A DNA stretch of 18,817 nucleotides from CAYHGV01 sp964356135 (GCA_964356135.1 CAYHGV010000058.1:1-18817); one strand, 5' to 3'. Counted from the first letter of the stretch, positions 1-7,870 are shown. Numbers and translations are program-made. Notes: a model not told the origin generated them from the letters alone.

Positions 1-363
1 GATCAGATTCGCCTGGTAAATCGGCACGGTACCAACCTGGAGGGGGGAATGTTCGATAACGGCATGGCGAATCTGATCGGCGTTGTCGCTCACTGAGAGG
101 TCCATGACCGTATCCGCACCCGCGTCACAGGCGACCCGCAATTTCTCCAACTCTAAGCCGATATCTCCAATATCCGGTGAACCGCCAAGATTAACGTTCA
201 CCTTGGTGCGCAACCCTTTGCCGATCGCAATTGGTTTTATCGACCGAGGGCGGCGGTTGTTAATCGGGATTACAACCGAGCCGTTTTCAATGCCGGCGAC
301 AAGGTCGGCGAGGGCGATCGACTCATCCCGGCAGATCGTTTCAAGAATATTATTCTTCTGCAC
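1..363 (-). CDS. thiC: Phosphomethylpyrimidine synthase ThiC family, N-terminal part (3' end beyond the window)
   Basis: This is a partial gene: about 120 N-terminal residues are present and the rest lies beyond base 1. ThiC is a radical-SAM enzyme of the cytosol that turns aminoimidazole ribotide into the pyrimidine (HMP-P) of thiamine. My translation of the minus strand shows family blocks in order: GKGLRTKVNVN, then GADTVMDLS, then SPLQVGTVPIYQA. The C-terminal cluster Cys motif is not in the window. I chose GTG at 363 because it gives the usual 30-35 residues before the VVIP strand in compact ThiC proteins, with GGAG about 12 nt upstream; an in-frame ATG at 402 would add 13 residues. Either start overlaps the end of ricT. 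Oddly, the normally conserved STG after VMDLS reads SVS, and the usual NIG(T/N)S is NLGGS, so a ThiC paralogue such as the BzaF type cannot be excluded. thiD lies at 13003, in a different operon. Confidence 0.85.
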   Translation of the reverse strand, partial: MQKNNILETICRDESIALADLVAGIENGSVVIPINNRRPRSIKPIAIGKGLRTKVNVNLGGSPDIGDIGLELEKLRVACDAGADTVMDLSVSDNADQIRHAVIEHSPLQVGTVPIYQANLI

Positions 364-1141
364 TCGAGTTGATATCTCCCAAACTGACAAAAACCTCTTC
401 ATCCTTACCGACCCGGACGATGAGCTTATCATTAAAGATATCGATGCCGACGACCCGACCGTTCCCCAATTCGGTCTGTACCCAGCTTCCAATCTTCGGA
501 AATCGTTCAAGCGCTTCCTGATAGATCGTCTCTTCAAATCCAAGGCAGCAAAGGAGCTTACCACAAACGCCGGTTATTTTAATGGGCGAGACATACAGGT
601 TCTGTTGACGTGCCATCCGTAAGGTGATTGGTTTCAGTTCATTGAGGAAGGAGGCGCAACAGAGATGGCGACCGCAGGGTCCAAAACCGCCGGTTGTCCG
701 CGTGTAATCACGAATTCCCAGTTGTTTGATGACCACTCGAATTCCGAGATTTTGAGAGATTGCCTTGTGGATTGAACGGAAATTCAGACGTTCTTCGGCG
801 GTAAAATAGAAGACGATTTTGTGTCGATCCCACCAGAAGTGACTATCAACCACCTTCATTGGCAGTTCAAATTCATGAACCATGCCACGGAATAGGGTTA
901 AGGCTTCGGACCCCTTTTTAATGTTCTCCTGGTATCGTTCGATGTCCAGGGGCTCGGCAATTTTTACTATTAAGCCGGTCGGCTCATCCCAGTCATCGAT
1001 TTTAACTACCCGACCCAGGTCTTTGCCGTCTTCGGAGTTAACCAGCACCCAGGATTGTTCCACCGGTTTTGTATCAACCTCCGGTCCGAGCGTACAATAC
1101 TCGGTGCGAAACGGGTGAAATCGAATAAGATAGCATTCCAT
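350..1141 (-). CDS. ricT: PSP1 / RicT (YaaT) family protein
   Basis: The 263-residue protein has the PSP1 domain of RicT/YaaT. In Bacillus this protein joins RicA and RicF in a complex carrying [4Fe-4S] clusters that aids RNase Y-dependent RNA processing; in FCB bacteria its role is less clear. The hallmark cysteines are all present: PCGRHLCCASFL (C156, C161, C162) and GVCGKLLCCLGFE (C193, C198, C199). The N-terminal half (about 1-140) is the beta-rich PSP1 region, and residues 210-255 form a small beta domain of the type seen in other family members. Its ATG shares one base with the TAA of the upstream GWxTD gene, and its 3' end overlaps the start of thiC, so it sits mid-operon and is likely translated by coupling. 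No partner ricA or ricF is visible here. The family call is firm; the physiological role is inference. Confidence 0.9.
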   Translation of the reverse strand: MECYLIRFHPFRTEYCTLGPEVDTKPVEQSWVLVNSEDGKDLGRVVKIDDWDEPTGLIVKIAEPLDIERYQENIKKGSEALTLFRGMVHEFELPMKVVDSHFWWDRHKIVFYFTAEERLNFRSIHKAISQNLGIRVVIKQLGIRDYTRTTGGFGPCGRHLCCASFLNELKPITLRMARQQNLYVSPIKITGVCGKLLCCLGFEETIYQEALERFPKIGSWVQTELGNGRVVGIDIFNDKLIVRVGKDEEVFVSLGDINSSAEE

Positions 1142-2403
1142 TATTCGAACTCGTCGAGCAGAGTTGGGTCGACGTACCGTTGCCAGTTAGGATCAGAGCG
1201 TTCCTTAGGATGATTGGTGTAAATAAGCCGGAAGTTACCAGAACCGGAGAGATCGACAAAAAGAAAACGGTAGCCTTTTTCGTAATAGAGCCAGGATTCC
1301 AGGGGTTTATAGCCTTCACTCATCGTATACGAATCGATATCGGAAGGAGGACCGTATTTCAGGTAGATGCGGCCGCGGTCAGTTTTCCGACCTTGCTCCC
1401 GACCAAAGCGGAACTGTTCATCGGCATATTTTACCCGTTCAATGAATTCTTTCAGGTCGTGCTGTTGCCAGAAGCGCTTGAGAAACTGCTCTTTACCGGT
1501 TTCATTGACTGCAGCATATTCGCTCAGTTCAGTCTGGTCTGCCCAATACTCGATATCCCGGTAATACGCCTGTTCGTCGGGTGTAAAATCGCTTTTCACC
1601 ACCCGGCTTTTTTCGGCGCTAATTGAGAATTTTTTATCGACCGATGCCTTTTCCCCGGTAGGGGAATCGGTTACCTCGACTTGGAGATAATACGGGCCTG
1701 GTTTAAGGCCAGCGGCGCTGATGCCGAACGCTTCGGTTAGATTGGTGCCGAGTTTCGGTTTGGTTTGGGGTGGAAATGACTTTACCGGGCGGAGAGAATC
1801 GTTGAGAATACGATAGCTGAGTTCGTAATAACCGGAATCGGCTTCCAAATTATAAATTTCAATATATACCTGGAGCAGCGAATACGCCTGGCCAAATGCA
1901 CGGCTGGGGTTGGGAACCACCCGGAGTGCCTGTTTGGTGAAGCGGCCACCGGTGGTATCCGATTTAATTTCTGCGGCAAGCTCGATATCGCTGAGGCTGA
2001 GTTCAGTGCTCAGGTCACGGACGACGATTTTTTCTTCGACCGATCCGGATTTCTGAGCCTGGCTGATGGTGAGGGTAAAATGATAGCTGCCGGGCAAAGC
2101 AAAGAAGCCGAACTGTTCAATGATTTTTAAATCGCGTTCTTGGGCGGTTTCAAACGATGGAATAACCGCTTTATGAAACGAAGAATCGGTCAGATTGATT
2201 TCTTTGACCGAAATTGAAACCTTATACCGGGCGAGGATCGAATCGCTGACCACCTCGTAGTCGAGCTGACTATATGGTATGGCGTAGTAAATCTCGATAT
2301 AATTGAGCTTTTCTTTTTCCCGGAATGCGGCATAGTCGGCGTCGAAGGCGATACTACCGGTACTCGCTAATGCCAGGTTGAGACCCAACAGCAAAAAAAT
2401 CAT
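1141..2403 (-). CDS. Secreted GWxTD-domain protein (second of a tandem pair)
   Basis: The 420-residue protein has a short signal peptide (MIFLLLGLNLALAS, cleavage probably after residue 13-15), so it should be exported. Residues about 20-265 are beta-rich, with strand-turn repeats typical of Ig-like or FN3-like modules. Residues about 270-420 match the GWxTD domain known from FCB bacteria: a helical stretch with FLKRFWQQHD, then DRGRIYLKYGPPSDID and a final WLYYEKGYRFLFVDL strand pair. The family's molecular function is not established. The ATG overlaps the TGA of the preceding gene by 4 bp (ATGA), and there is no good Shine-Dalgarno sequence, which points to translational coupling. It is a diverged paralogue of the gene just upstream, with the same length class and architecture. 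It carries no lipobox, so it is probably periplasmic or surface-associated. Confidence 0.82.
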   Translation of the reverse strand: MIFLLLGLNLALASTGSIAFDADYAAFREKEKLNYIEIYYAIPYSQLDYEVVSDSILARYKVSISVKEINLTDSSFHKAVIPSFETAQERDLKIIEQFGFFALPGSYHFTLTISQAQKSGSVEEKIVVRDLSTELSLSDIELAAEIKSDTTGGRFTKQALRVVPNPSRAFGQAYSLLQVYIEIYNLEADSGYYELSYRILNDSLRPVKSFPPQTKPKLGTNLTEAFGISAAGLKPGPYYLQVEVTDSPTGEKASVDKKFSISAEKSRVVKSDFTPDEQAYYRDIEYWADQTELSEYAAVNETGKEQFLKRFWQQHDLKEFIERVKYADEQFRFGREQGRKTDRGRIYLKYGPPSDIDSYTMSEGYKPLESWLYYEKGYRFLFVDLSGSGNFRLIYTNHPKERSDPNWQRYVDPTLLDEFE

Positions 2404-3536
2404 TGGAGGTCCTGAGATTGAACCAGGGTGTATTCTCCAAAGCCGTTTCGGTCAAGAAAAGTAAATTTCATGCCGGAATCATAGTAAAACCAGACCTCGT
2501 AAGCCTGGCTGCCGAGTTCAAAGGGGTGGCTATCGACTTCATCCGGCGGACCATAGCGGACGTAGATCTTTGCCCGGTCCGACCGATAGCCCCGGTCACC
2601 TTTGGAGAAGTTTTCCTTGCTGTATTGAATCCGTGCGAAATAATCATCCATCGTCTCATTTTTCGGTGTTTCGGGAGTCGGGTCCTTCTGTTTCCAGAAT
2701 TCCTGCCAGGCGGTCAACCGTTTATCTTTGGGAGCGGCACGCAGCCGCTTTATCTCATCCGACGAGGCGATATAGAAAAGCTGGTCAATCTTCTCCCGGT
2801 AGTCCGTGTCCGATAGATAGAACGGATTTTCGATAGAAAAATTGGCGCCCCTTCGGAATAGTTCCCTTCCTTTCCAGTCAAGGGCAGCGATTGTAAGCTG
2901 GTACTCGCCGTTGGCAAGGGTTTCAATTTTGTAGGTTGTTGTAAAGCTTGATCGGGGAGACGGTTGTATACGTTCACCCGAGGTGTAGACCACTTCCTTG
3001 CCTTTTCTTAAAATAAGTACACAGGAATCGACCGTACCCCCCGGATTATACAACTCCCAGCTGAAGTCGAGCTTATTGGTGGCGCGATAACTCCGACCGG
3101 GATTCAAACGGTCTCCATTGAGAAACCGTATTCCGCTGATAACTGTTGGTTGTAAATCGACCGGTAGCGTGGTCGAAAAAAAATTCGTCGACCCGGCATC
3201 CTCAACCTTCAGGTGGATGGTATACTGAGCCGGTGGAACCGACAATTGCACCAGATCGACGATCGTCGTTTCCGCGTCCGGTCGTCGATAGGTGCGCTGC
3301 CAGACCTCACCGGTTACGAGTTCATTCCGGCGGTTGAAGAACTGAAGCAGTATCCGGTAGCGAGCAACAAAGCCGGTATCTTCAGTCACAAATGTCAAAC
3401 CGCTTACCGGAAGCTGATAGTAGAGTTCAAAGCGAATGGTGGTATCCGTCTCGGCGAACTGGGCGAAATCAAAGGTAAAACCCAAATCGTTTTTGGGCTG
3501 GGCACTCAATAGTACGAGCAAACCGATTAAAGTCAT
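2400..3536 (-). CDS. Secreted GWxTD-domain protein (first of a tandem pair)
   Basis: The 378-residue product begins at ATG 3536; a TTG just upstream at 3539 is a less likely start. The signal peptide is MTLIGLLVLLSAQP. Residues about 18-235 look like all-beta modules. The C-terminal 140 residues are the GWxTD domain, with the family blocks AWQEFWKQKDPTP, then DRAKIYVRYGPPDEVDSHP, and then AYEVWFYYDSGMKFTFLDRN. The GPP(D/S)(E/D)(V/I)DS motif is shared with the downstream paralogue. The gene starts 31 bp after the rtcA stop and overlaps the next gene by 4 bp, so it lies inside the rtcA-ricT-thiC operon. GWxTD proteins are characteristic of FCB-group genomes, where they are usually of unknown function. 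Why a pair should sit between an RNA-end cyclase and RicT is not known. Confidence 0.82.
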   Translation of the reverse strand: MTLIGLLVLLSAQPKNDLGFTFDFAQFAETDTTIRFELYYQLPVSGLTFVTEDTGFVARYRILLQFFNRRNELVTGEVWQRTYRRPDAETTIVDLVQLSVPPAQYTIHLKVEDAGSTNFFSTTLPVDLQPTVISGIRFLNGDRLNPGRSYRATNKLDFSWELYNPGGTVDSCVLILRKGKEVVYTSGERIQPSPRSSFTTTYKIETLANGEYQLTIAALDWKGRELFRRGANFSIENPFYLSDTDYREKIDQLFYIASSDEIKRLRAAPKDKRLTAWQEFWKQKDPTPETPKNETMDDYFARIQYSKENFSKGDRGYRSDRAKIYVRYGPPDEVDSHPFELGSQAYEVWFYYDSGMKFTFLDRNGFGEYTLVQSQDLQ

Positions 3537-3567
3537 CAAAGATTATTATATTCGCGGTCGTAAAAAG

Positions 3568-4614
3568 TCAAGGTTCGGTGTCGATGCAATCGATTTGACC
3601 CGGTTCGCCGATACTGCCTTTAAGAGTGATTTCGCATTCCTTCAAGAATTGTCGGATTACCCAAATCGTGGTCAGGAGGTGGTCGGTTATCTTCGTCGTC
3701 GAAAGGACTGCCTGTAATCTTCGAAGAGCCAAAAAAATGAGAACCTGGTCGGCCAGATACGGTTCCAAAAGCCCGGGCCGGGCTCGATAATGTTCGAATT
3801 CTTCATAGGCTTCATCGGCAACCTTTTCTGCCGGTTTACCCCGGGCGCCGAGGCTGGAAAATCCAGCAATTCCCGACTCCGATTGACATTTGAAAAATAG
3901 ATAGGTGCCGGCCGAAGCTGCATCGACTGCGATTTCCCGATGAGCGCACTTTTGATTGAGTCGGGTTAGGAACCGCAGTTTCTGGCGCTTGGCAATGCTT
4001 GAGTCCAGCCGGGAAACCGCTGAGACCAACGAGAGCTGTTGAATCGCACCGCGCTCGGTCCATTGAAGCCGTTCTCTCGCCCGGGCTATCCGGGGAGAGA
4101 TTTTTATCACTATTTCACCACCACCGATCGGATAGAATCCGTAGGTTCGGATCGATGCATCGGCAGTAAAACCGAGTTGAGCGATGGTCGGTAATAGCAC
4201 TTCTCTAAGGTAATCGAAGGTCGGGCTCGACGGGACATGGGTTCCGCCTTTAATAGTCACCTGGCTCTGGTGGTTAGCAAAAAATAGAATCGGCAGGACC
4301 GTCTGGGAAACCAGGGTGACCGAGCCGGCACTACCTCGTTCTGACGCGACATTGAATTTATAGGAACCGCCGGTTATCGATGATGGTTCAAAGACGAGAC
4401 GGAGCGAACCGAGGCTATTGCCTTCAATGGTTGCAGCGGTTATCTGGGCGGCGGCATTGACACAGGTCAGGTGCTGGGGTAAAAGACCCGGTTTTTTTCT
4501 CCCTTTTCGGATGTTAAAAATTTCGAACGGCTGCTGTAAGACCGCGGACAGGGCAAGGGCGGTTCGTAGAATCTGCCCGCCGCCTTCACCATAACTACCG
4601 TCAATGCGAATCAT
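3568..4614 (-). CDS. rtcA: RNA 3'-terminal phosphate cyclase RtcA
   Basis: The 348-residue protein matches the full length of RtcA (about 340). RtcA uses ATP to convert an RNA 3'-phosphate into a 2',3'-cyclic phosphate through a covalent His-AMP intermediate. Visible hallmarks are the N-terminal DGSYGEGGGQILRTALALS (residues 5-23), GGTHVPSSPTFDYL (123-136), GGGEIVIKIS (164-173), EPYLADQ (284-290) and TDHLLTTIWVIRQFL, in which H312 corresponds to the catalytic histidine (His309 of E. coli). It is the first gene of the minus-strand operon. It is not accompanied by rtcB, and no RtcR-like regulator is seen, unlike the E. coli rtcBA locus. The ATG at 4614 has no Shine-Dalgarno sequence; the promoter lies so close that the transcript probably starts at or next to the ATG. 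Confidence 0.95.
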   Translation of the reverse strand: MIRIDGSYGEGGGQILRTALALSAVLQQPFEIFNIRKGRKKPGLLPQHLTCVNAAAQITAATIEGNSLGSLRLVFEPSSITGGSYKFNVASERGSAGSVTLVSQTVLPILFFANHQSQVTIKGGTHVPSSPTFDYLREVLLPTIAQLGFTADASIRTYGFYPIGGGEIVIKISPRIARARERLQWTERGAIQQLSLVSAVSRLDSSIAKRQKLRFLTRLNQKCAHREIAVDAASAGTYLFFKCQSESGIAGFSSLGARGKPAEKVADEAYEEFEHYRARPGLLEPYLADQVLIFLALRRLQAVLSTTKITDHLLTTIWVIRQFLKECEITLKGSIGEPGQIDCIDTEP

Positions 4615-4620
4615 GAAGAT

Positions 4621-4648
4621 AAACTACTCTATGAGATGTCAGTGTCAA
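4621..4648 (-). promoter_or_regulatory. Promoter of the rtcA operon, probably leaderless
   Basis: On the minus strand TTGACA (4648-4643) is followed after 16 nt by TAGTTT (4626-4621), a weak -10 match. The ATG of rtcA is only 6 nt beyond it. The -35 box is a perfect match and lies in GAGTTGACACT, which recurs inverted at the ispD promoter. In both promoters exactly 28 nt separate TTGACA from the ATG. Confidence 0.6.
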
Positions 4649-4755
4649 CTCAAACCTTGGCCATCTGGTTGAGCCTATTGATACGTTTGGCAACAACGGG
4701 GTAACAACAGCTTTAAGTTAGTCAAAAAAAGCTTTATACAGATGAAATATGAGAG

Positions 4756-4784
4756 TTGACACTACCGAAAAGTCTCGGTATTCT
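4756..4784 (+). promoter_or_regulatory. Sigma70-like promoter of the ispD operon, probably leaderless
   Basis: TTGACA (4756-4761), a 17-nt spacer and TATTCT (4779-4784; 5 of 6 consensus bases) form a good promoter. The expected transcription start, about 6-7 nt after the -10 box, falls on or next to the ATG at 4790. There is therefore no room for a 5' leader or Shine-Dalgarno sequence. Confidence 0.75.
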
Positions 4785-4789
4785 TATTA

Positions 4790-5467
4790 ATGAATTACGG
4801 GTTGATTGTTGCGGCCGGAAAGGGAGAACGGTTCGGCGGAGAAAAGCAATTTCTGCCGTTAGCCGAAAAACCGGTTCTCTACTACGCAGTCAAAGCCTTC
4901 GAGGATTCGAGTACCGTAAATGAAATTATCCTCGTGGCAGCAGGAGAGAGAATCAAGTATGTCCACGATGATATTGTGGCGAAATATAACCTGATGAAAG
5001 TAAAACAGGTTGTGGCGGGTGGTGCCCGGCGCCAGGATTCGGTTTTTGCCGGGCTACAATCCTTACCCGATTCGGGGATTGTTGCTATCCACGACGGCGT
5101 ACGGCCGTTTGTCAGAAAAAAATTGATCGCCGATGGATTCAAGGCATGCACAGTTCATCCAGCAATTATTTTCGGGGTTCCGATTGGAGATACGGTCAAG
5201 AAAGTGGTAGGGGAGACCGTCCAGGAAACGATTGAGCGTTCAACCCTGTGCGGCATTCAAACACCGCAGTTTTTCGAGCTCGGCTTGATTAAACGAGCCT
5301 ATCTAGGCGCGTCTGAAAACAACTACACCGCAACCGACGATGCGTCACTGGTCGAGAGATTAGGTCAACCGGTAACGGTCCTGCCCGGTGACCCGCTCAA
5401 TATCAAAATAACCATTCGTGCGGATCTACTCCTCGCCGAGGCGATACTTTCAAAATGGAGCGGATAA
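4790..5467 (+). CDS. ispD: 2-C-methyl-D-erythritol 4-phosphate cytidylyltransferase IspD
   Basis: The 225-residue protein is a standard-length IspD, the cytosolic MEP-pathway enzyme that couples CTP with methylerythritol 4-phosphate to make CDP-methylerythritol. The N-terminal nucleotide-binding loop AAGKGERFGGEKQFLPL (residues 8-24) holds the conserved Gly-rich signature and lysine. Also present are GGARRQDSVFAGL, HDGVRPFV and the late block TDDASLVERLG, followed by GDPLNIKIT. It leads the operon ispD-dxr-rseP. The ATG comes directly after a promoter with no Shine-Dalgarno sequence, so translation from a leaderless message is likely. The gene ends one base before the probable ATA start of dxr. 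Confidence in function is high. Confidence 0.95.
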   Translation: MNYGLIVAAGKGERFGGEKQFLPLAEKPVLYYAVKAFEDSSTVNEIILVAAGERIKYVHDDIVAKYNLMKVKQVVAGGARRQDSVFAGLQSLPDSGIVAIHDGVRPFVRKKLIADGFKACTVHPAIIFGVPIGDTVKKVVGETVQETIERSTLCGIQTPQFFELGLIKRAYLGASENNYTATDDASLVERLGQPVTVLPGDPLNIKITIRADLLLAEAILSKWSG

Positions 5468-5471
5468 TATA
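5457..5471 (+). promoter_or_regulatory. Shine-Dalgarno site and likely ATA start codon of dxr
   Basis: GGAG (5457-5460) lies 8 nt upstream of ATA (5469-5471), the normal spacing. ATA is the first codon after the ispD TAA (5465-5467) in the dxr frame, one base beyond the stop. No ATG, GTG or TTG occurs in frame between GTG 5418 and the conserved GSTGSIG block. Confidence 0.5.
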
Positions 5472-6620
5472 AAAGCGAATAAAACAAAAAAAATCACGAT
5501 TCTCGGTTCGACCGGTTCGATTGGGGTTTCAAGCCTTGAGGTTATAGCGAAGCTGCCAGGTTTTTCGGTCTTCGCCCTTGCCGCCCAAACGAGCACCGAC
5601 CAGCTCCTGAAGCAGGCACTCCGCTTTCGTCCCCAAAAAGTGGTCGTAACCGACAAAAACTGCTGTCGGGATTTAGAAAAGCGGCTCACCAAGGAAGGTA
5701 TTGAACTGCTCTGCGGAGAGGAATGCCTGGCCCTCGTTTCCGCTTCGCCCGACACCGATGTGGTTGTGATCGCTCTGTCCGGTTCCCAGGGGATCGAAGC
5801 GACCCTCGCAGCGATTGAAGCGAAGAAACGGGTGGGACTGGCAACCAAAGAAATTCTGGTTAGCTTCGGCAGCATCGTCATGGCGGCTGTAAAAAAATCG
5901 GGTGCGTTGCTCCTGCCGGTTGATTCCGAACACTCGGCAATCCATCAGTGCCTGGGCGGACAAAATCGAACTTCAGTCAAAAGAATTCTTTTAACCGCAT
6001 CCGGCGGTCCATTTTTAAAGAGGAAGAATCTGGCGACGATAAAACCACGCGATGCCTTGCAGCATCCGGTCTGGAAGATGGGGAAAAAGGTAACGATCGA
6101 TTCGGCAACCCTCATGAATAAAGGGTTGGAGGTGCTTGAGACCCAGTGGCTGTTTGGGATTCCACCCGGGGATATTGAGATCCTGATTCACCCCGAGGGA
6201 ATTATCCATTCGATGGTTGAGTTTGTTGATGGTTCGGTTTTAGCCCAGCTTGCCCAGCCGGATATGAAACTGCCGATTCAATATGCCCTGACCTTTCCCG
6301 ATCGGCAGCCGTCGCTGGTCAAACCGCTCGACCTGCTGAAGTTACGTCGGCTCCACTTTCTCCCGCCGGACTTTAAGAAATTTCCCTGCCTGCGCCTGGC
6401 GTATCAAGCGGCCCACGATGGTGGTAGTTTTCCCTGTGTTCTCAATGCCGCTAACGAAGTCGCAGTCGAACTGTTTTTAGCCGGCAAAATCAGCTTCTGC
6501 CAGATTCCAAAAATCATCGAAAAAACATTAACCGCCCATGAGGGCAGCGTGAGTGCCAATTTGGAAGAACTGCGTGCTATCGCGCGCTGGGCGAAAATGT
6601 ATTCATTGGAGGTTTCATGA
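5469..6620 (+). CDS. dxr: 1-deoxy-D-xylulose 5-phosphate reductoisomerase Dxr (IspC)
   Basis: Dxr is the second MEP-pathway enzyme: it rearranges and reduces deoxyxylulose 5-phosphate to methylerythritol 4-phosphate with NADPH and a divalent metal. From the chosen start the protein has 383 residues, normal for the family. It shows the NADPH-binding KKITILGSTGSIG near the N terminus, the metal and substrate block LLPVDSEHSAIHQCL, then KKVTIDSATLMNKGLEV, KLPIQYALTFPDRQP, and the closing NAANEVAVELFL. The start is uncertain. GTG 5418 would add 17 non-conserved residues inside ispD and has no Shine-Dalgarno site, whereas ATA 5469 has GGAG at good spacing. The 3' end overlaps rseP by 4 bp (ATGA). 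The product is the substrate of IspD, encoded just upstream, so the pair is a pathway cluster. Confidence 0.93.
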   Translation: MKANKTKKITILGSTGSIGVSSLEVIAKLPGFSVFALAAQTSTDQLLKQALRFRPQKVVVTDKNCCRDLEKRLTKEGIELLCGEECLALVSASPDTDVVVIALSGSQGIEATLAAIEAKKRVGLATKEILVSFGSIVMAAVKKSGALLLPVDSEHSAIHQCLGGQNRTSVKRILLTASGGPFLKRKNLATIKPRDALQHPVWKMGKKVTIDSATLMNKGLEVLETQWLFGIPPGDIEILIHPEGIIHSMVEFVDGSVLAQLAQPDMKLPIQYALTFPDRQPSLVKPLDLLKLRRLHFLPPDFKKFPCLRLAYQAAHDGGSFPCVLNAANEVAVELFLAGKISFCQIPKIIEKTLTAHEGSVSANLEELRAIARWAKMYSLEVS

Positions 6621-7870
6621 TACTATCGATTGTGGCAATCGTTGTCTGTATTGCACTGCTGATCGCCTGCCATGAAATTGGTCATCTGATCGCAGCAAAA
6701 CTGGCAGGGGTGGGTGTGGAAACATTCTCGATTGGCTTTGGTCCGGCAATTTTAAAAAAGAAGATCGGTGAAACGACCTATGTCCTCTCGCTGATTCCGG
6801 TTGGCGGTTATATTAAGATGGTGGGCGAGGATTTTGAGAGCGAAGGTTTTTATACCCAGTCGCTCGGGAAAAAACTCGCGGTCGGGTTATCCGGATCGTT
6901 TGCCAATTTTATTCTGGCTTTTGTTATTACTTTTCTGGTTGTTTTAATTTATGGTCAGCTGATGCTGAAACCGGCCGTGACCGCGAAACCGGGATTTGAC
7001 GCCGCCCGGGCAGGGGTTATGACCAAAGACCTGATCCTCGCGATCAACCAACAACCGGTGACGTCATTTGAACAGCTCGAGAAGGTCTTGTCCACCAACG
7101 AAGGAAAACAGATTTCAATCCGGTTACGCCGTCAGGACCAGATTCTTGAAACCTCGATCACCGTTCGCCGGGATTCGTTAGGCCTCTCTCCCTGGGTCCC
7201 ACCGGTGGTGGGTGAAATAAAGACTGGCGGTCCGGCGAGCAAGGTCGGCCTGAAGCCTGGAGATGAAATCGTCGAGCTTGCCGGTCGGGAGATTTCAAGC
7301 TGGCAAGAATTGGTCGATACCGTCCAGGTTTCGGCGGGTGAGACCTTATCGATCCGCTGGCGGCGCGGTTCGGAGCTCTTGTCCGGGACGGTCGTTCCCG
7401 CACCAACTCCAACCGAAGGAAAGCCAATCGGTCAGATCGGCGTCCAGGTCAAAACCGAGCGGCAGCCCGTCAATTTCTTTCGGGCAGTGGGAGGCTCAGC
7501 GGTCCGGACGGTTGAGATGACCGTTCAAACCTGTGTGATTTTTTATAAAGTGATTATCGGAAAAATTTCACGAAGGGCGCTGGGTGGTCCGATCCTGATG
7601 GCCCAGCTATCATCCGAGAGTATCCGCTGGGGGTGGGACTATTTTTTCTCATTGTTGGCTCTCCTGTCAATCAATCTGTTTATCATTAATCTCTTGCCGA
7701 TTCCCGCTTTGGATGGCGGCCGGGTCCTGATTTTTCTGATTGAAGCTGTCCGACGGAGGAGATTTTCCAAGAAAGAGTGGACGATTGCCCTTCAGGCGGG
7801 TTGGGCGCTCATCATCCTGATTTTTGTTTTTGTGACCTTCAATGACATTGTCCGAATCGTCAAACGATGA
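6617..7870 (+). CDS. rseP: Site-2 intramembrane zinc metalloprotease RseP
   Basis: The 417-residue inner-membrane protein is a site-2 protease. Members of this family make the second cut in membrane-bound anti-sigma factors (RseA in E. coli) and clear leftover signal peptides. The first membrane helix carries the zinc motif ACHEIGH (HExxH), and the C-terminal membrane region carries NLLPIPALDGGRV (the LDG motif with the third metal ligand). Between them are two PDZ domains, at about residues 120-190 and 195-265, the second with GGPASKVGLKPGDEIVEL. The ATG lies 4 nt after TGGAGG (6607-6612) and overlaps the dxr stop by 4 bp. The order dxr-rseP is a common bacterial arrangement (dxr and rseP are also near neighbours in E. 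coli). No RseA or sigma-E partner is in the window. Confidence 0.95.
   Translation: MILSIVAIVVCIALLIACHEIGHLIAAKLAGVGVETFSIGFGPAILKKKIGETTYVLSLIPVGGYIKMVGEDFESEGFYTQSLGKKLAVGLSGSFANFILAFVITFLVVLIYGQLMLKPAVTAKPGFDAARAGVMTKDLILAINQQPVTSFEQLEKVLSTNEGKQISIRLRRQDQILETSITVRRDSLGLSPWVPPVVGEIKTGGPASKVGLKPGDEIVELAGREISSWQELVDTVQVSAGETLSIRWRRGSELLSGTVVPAPTPTEGKPIGQIGVQVKTERQPVNFFRAVGGSAVRTVEMTVQTCVIFYKVIIGKISRRALGGPILMAQLSSESIRWGWDYFFSLLALLSINLFIINLLPIPALDGGRVLIFLIEAVRRRRFSKKEWTIALQAGWALIILIFVFVTFNDIVRIVKR

Noticed and set aside
83..622. Plus-strand 179-residue open frame
   Set aside because: It is antisense to thiC and ricT, whose minus-strand translations match known families; the plus frame has no recognisable motif.
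1180..1626. Plus-strand 148-residue open frame
   Set aside because: It lies opposite the GWxTD gene, has no Shine-Dalgarno site or family signature, and mirrors that gene's codon bias.
4700..4740. Repeated AAGCTTTA/AGCTTTAA strings as an operator or repeat
   Set aside because: The matches are short and AT-rich, with no symmetry strong enough to support a binding site.
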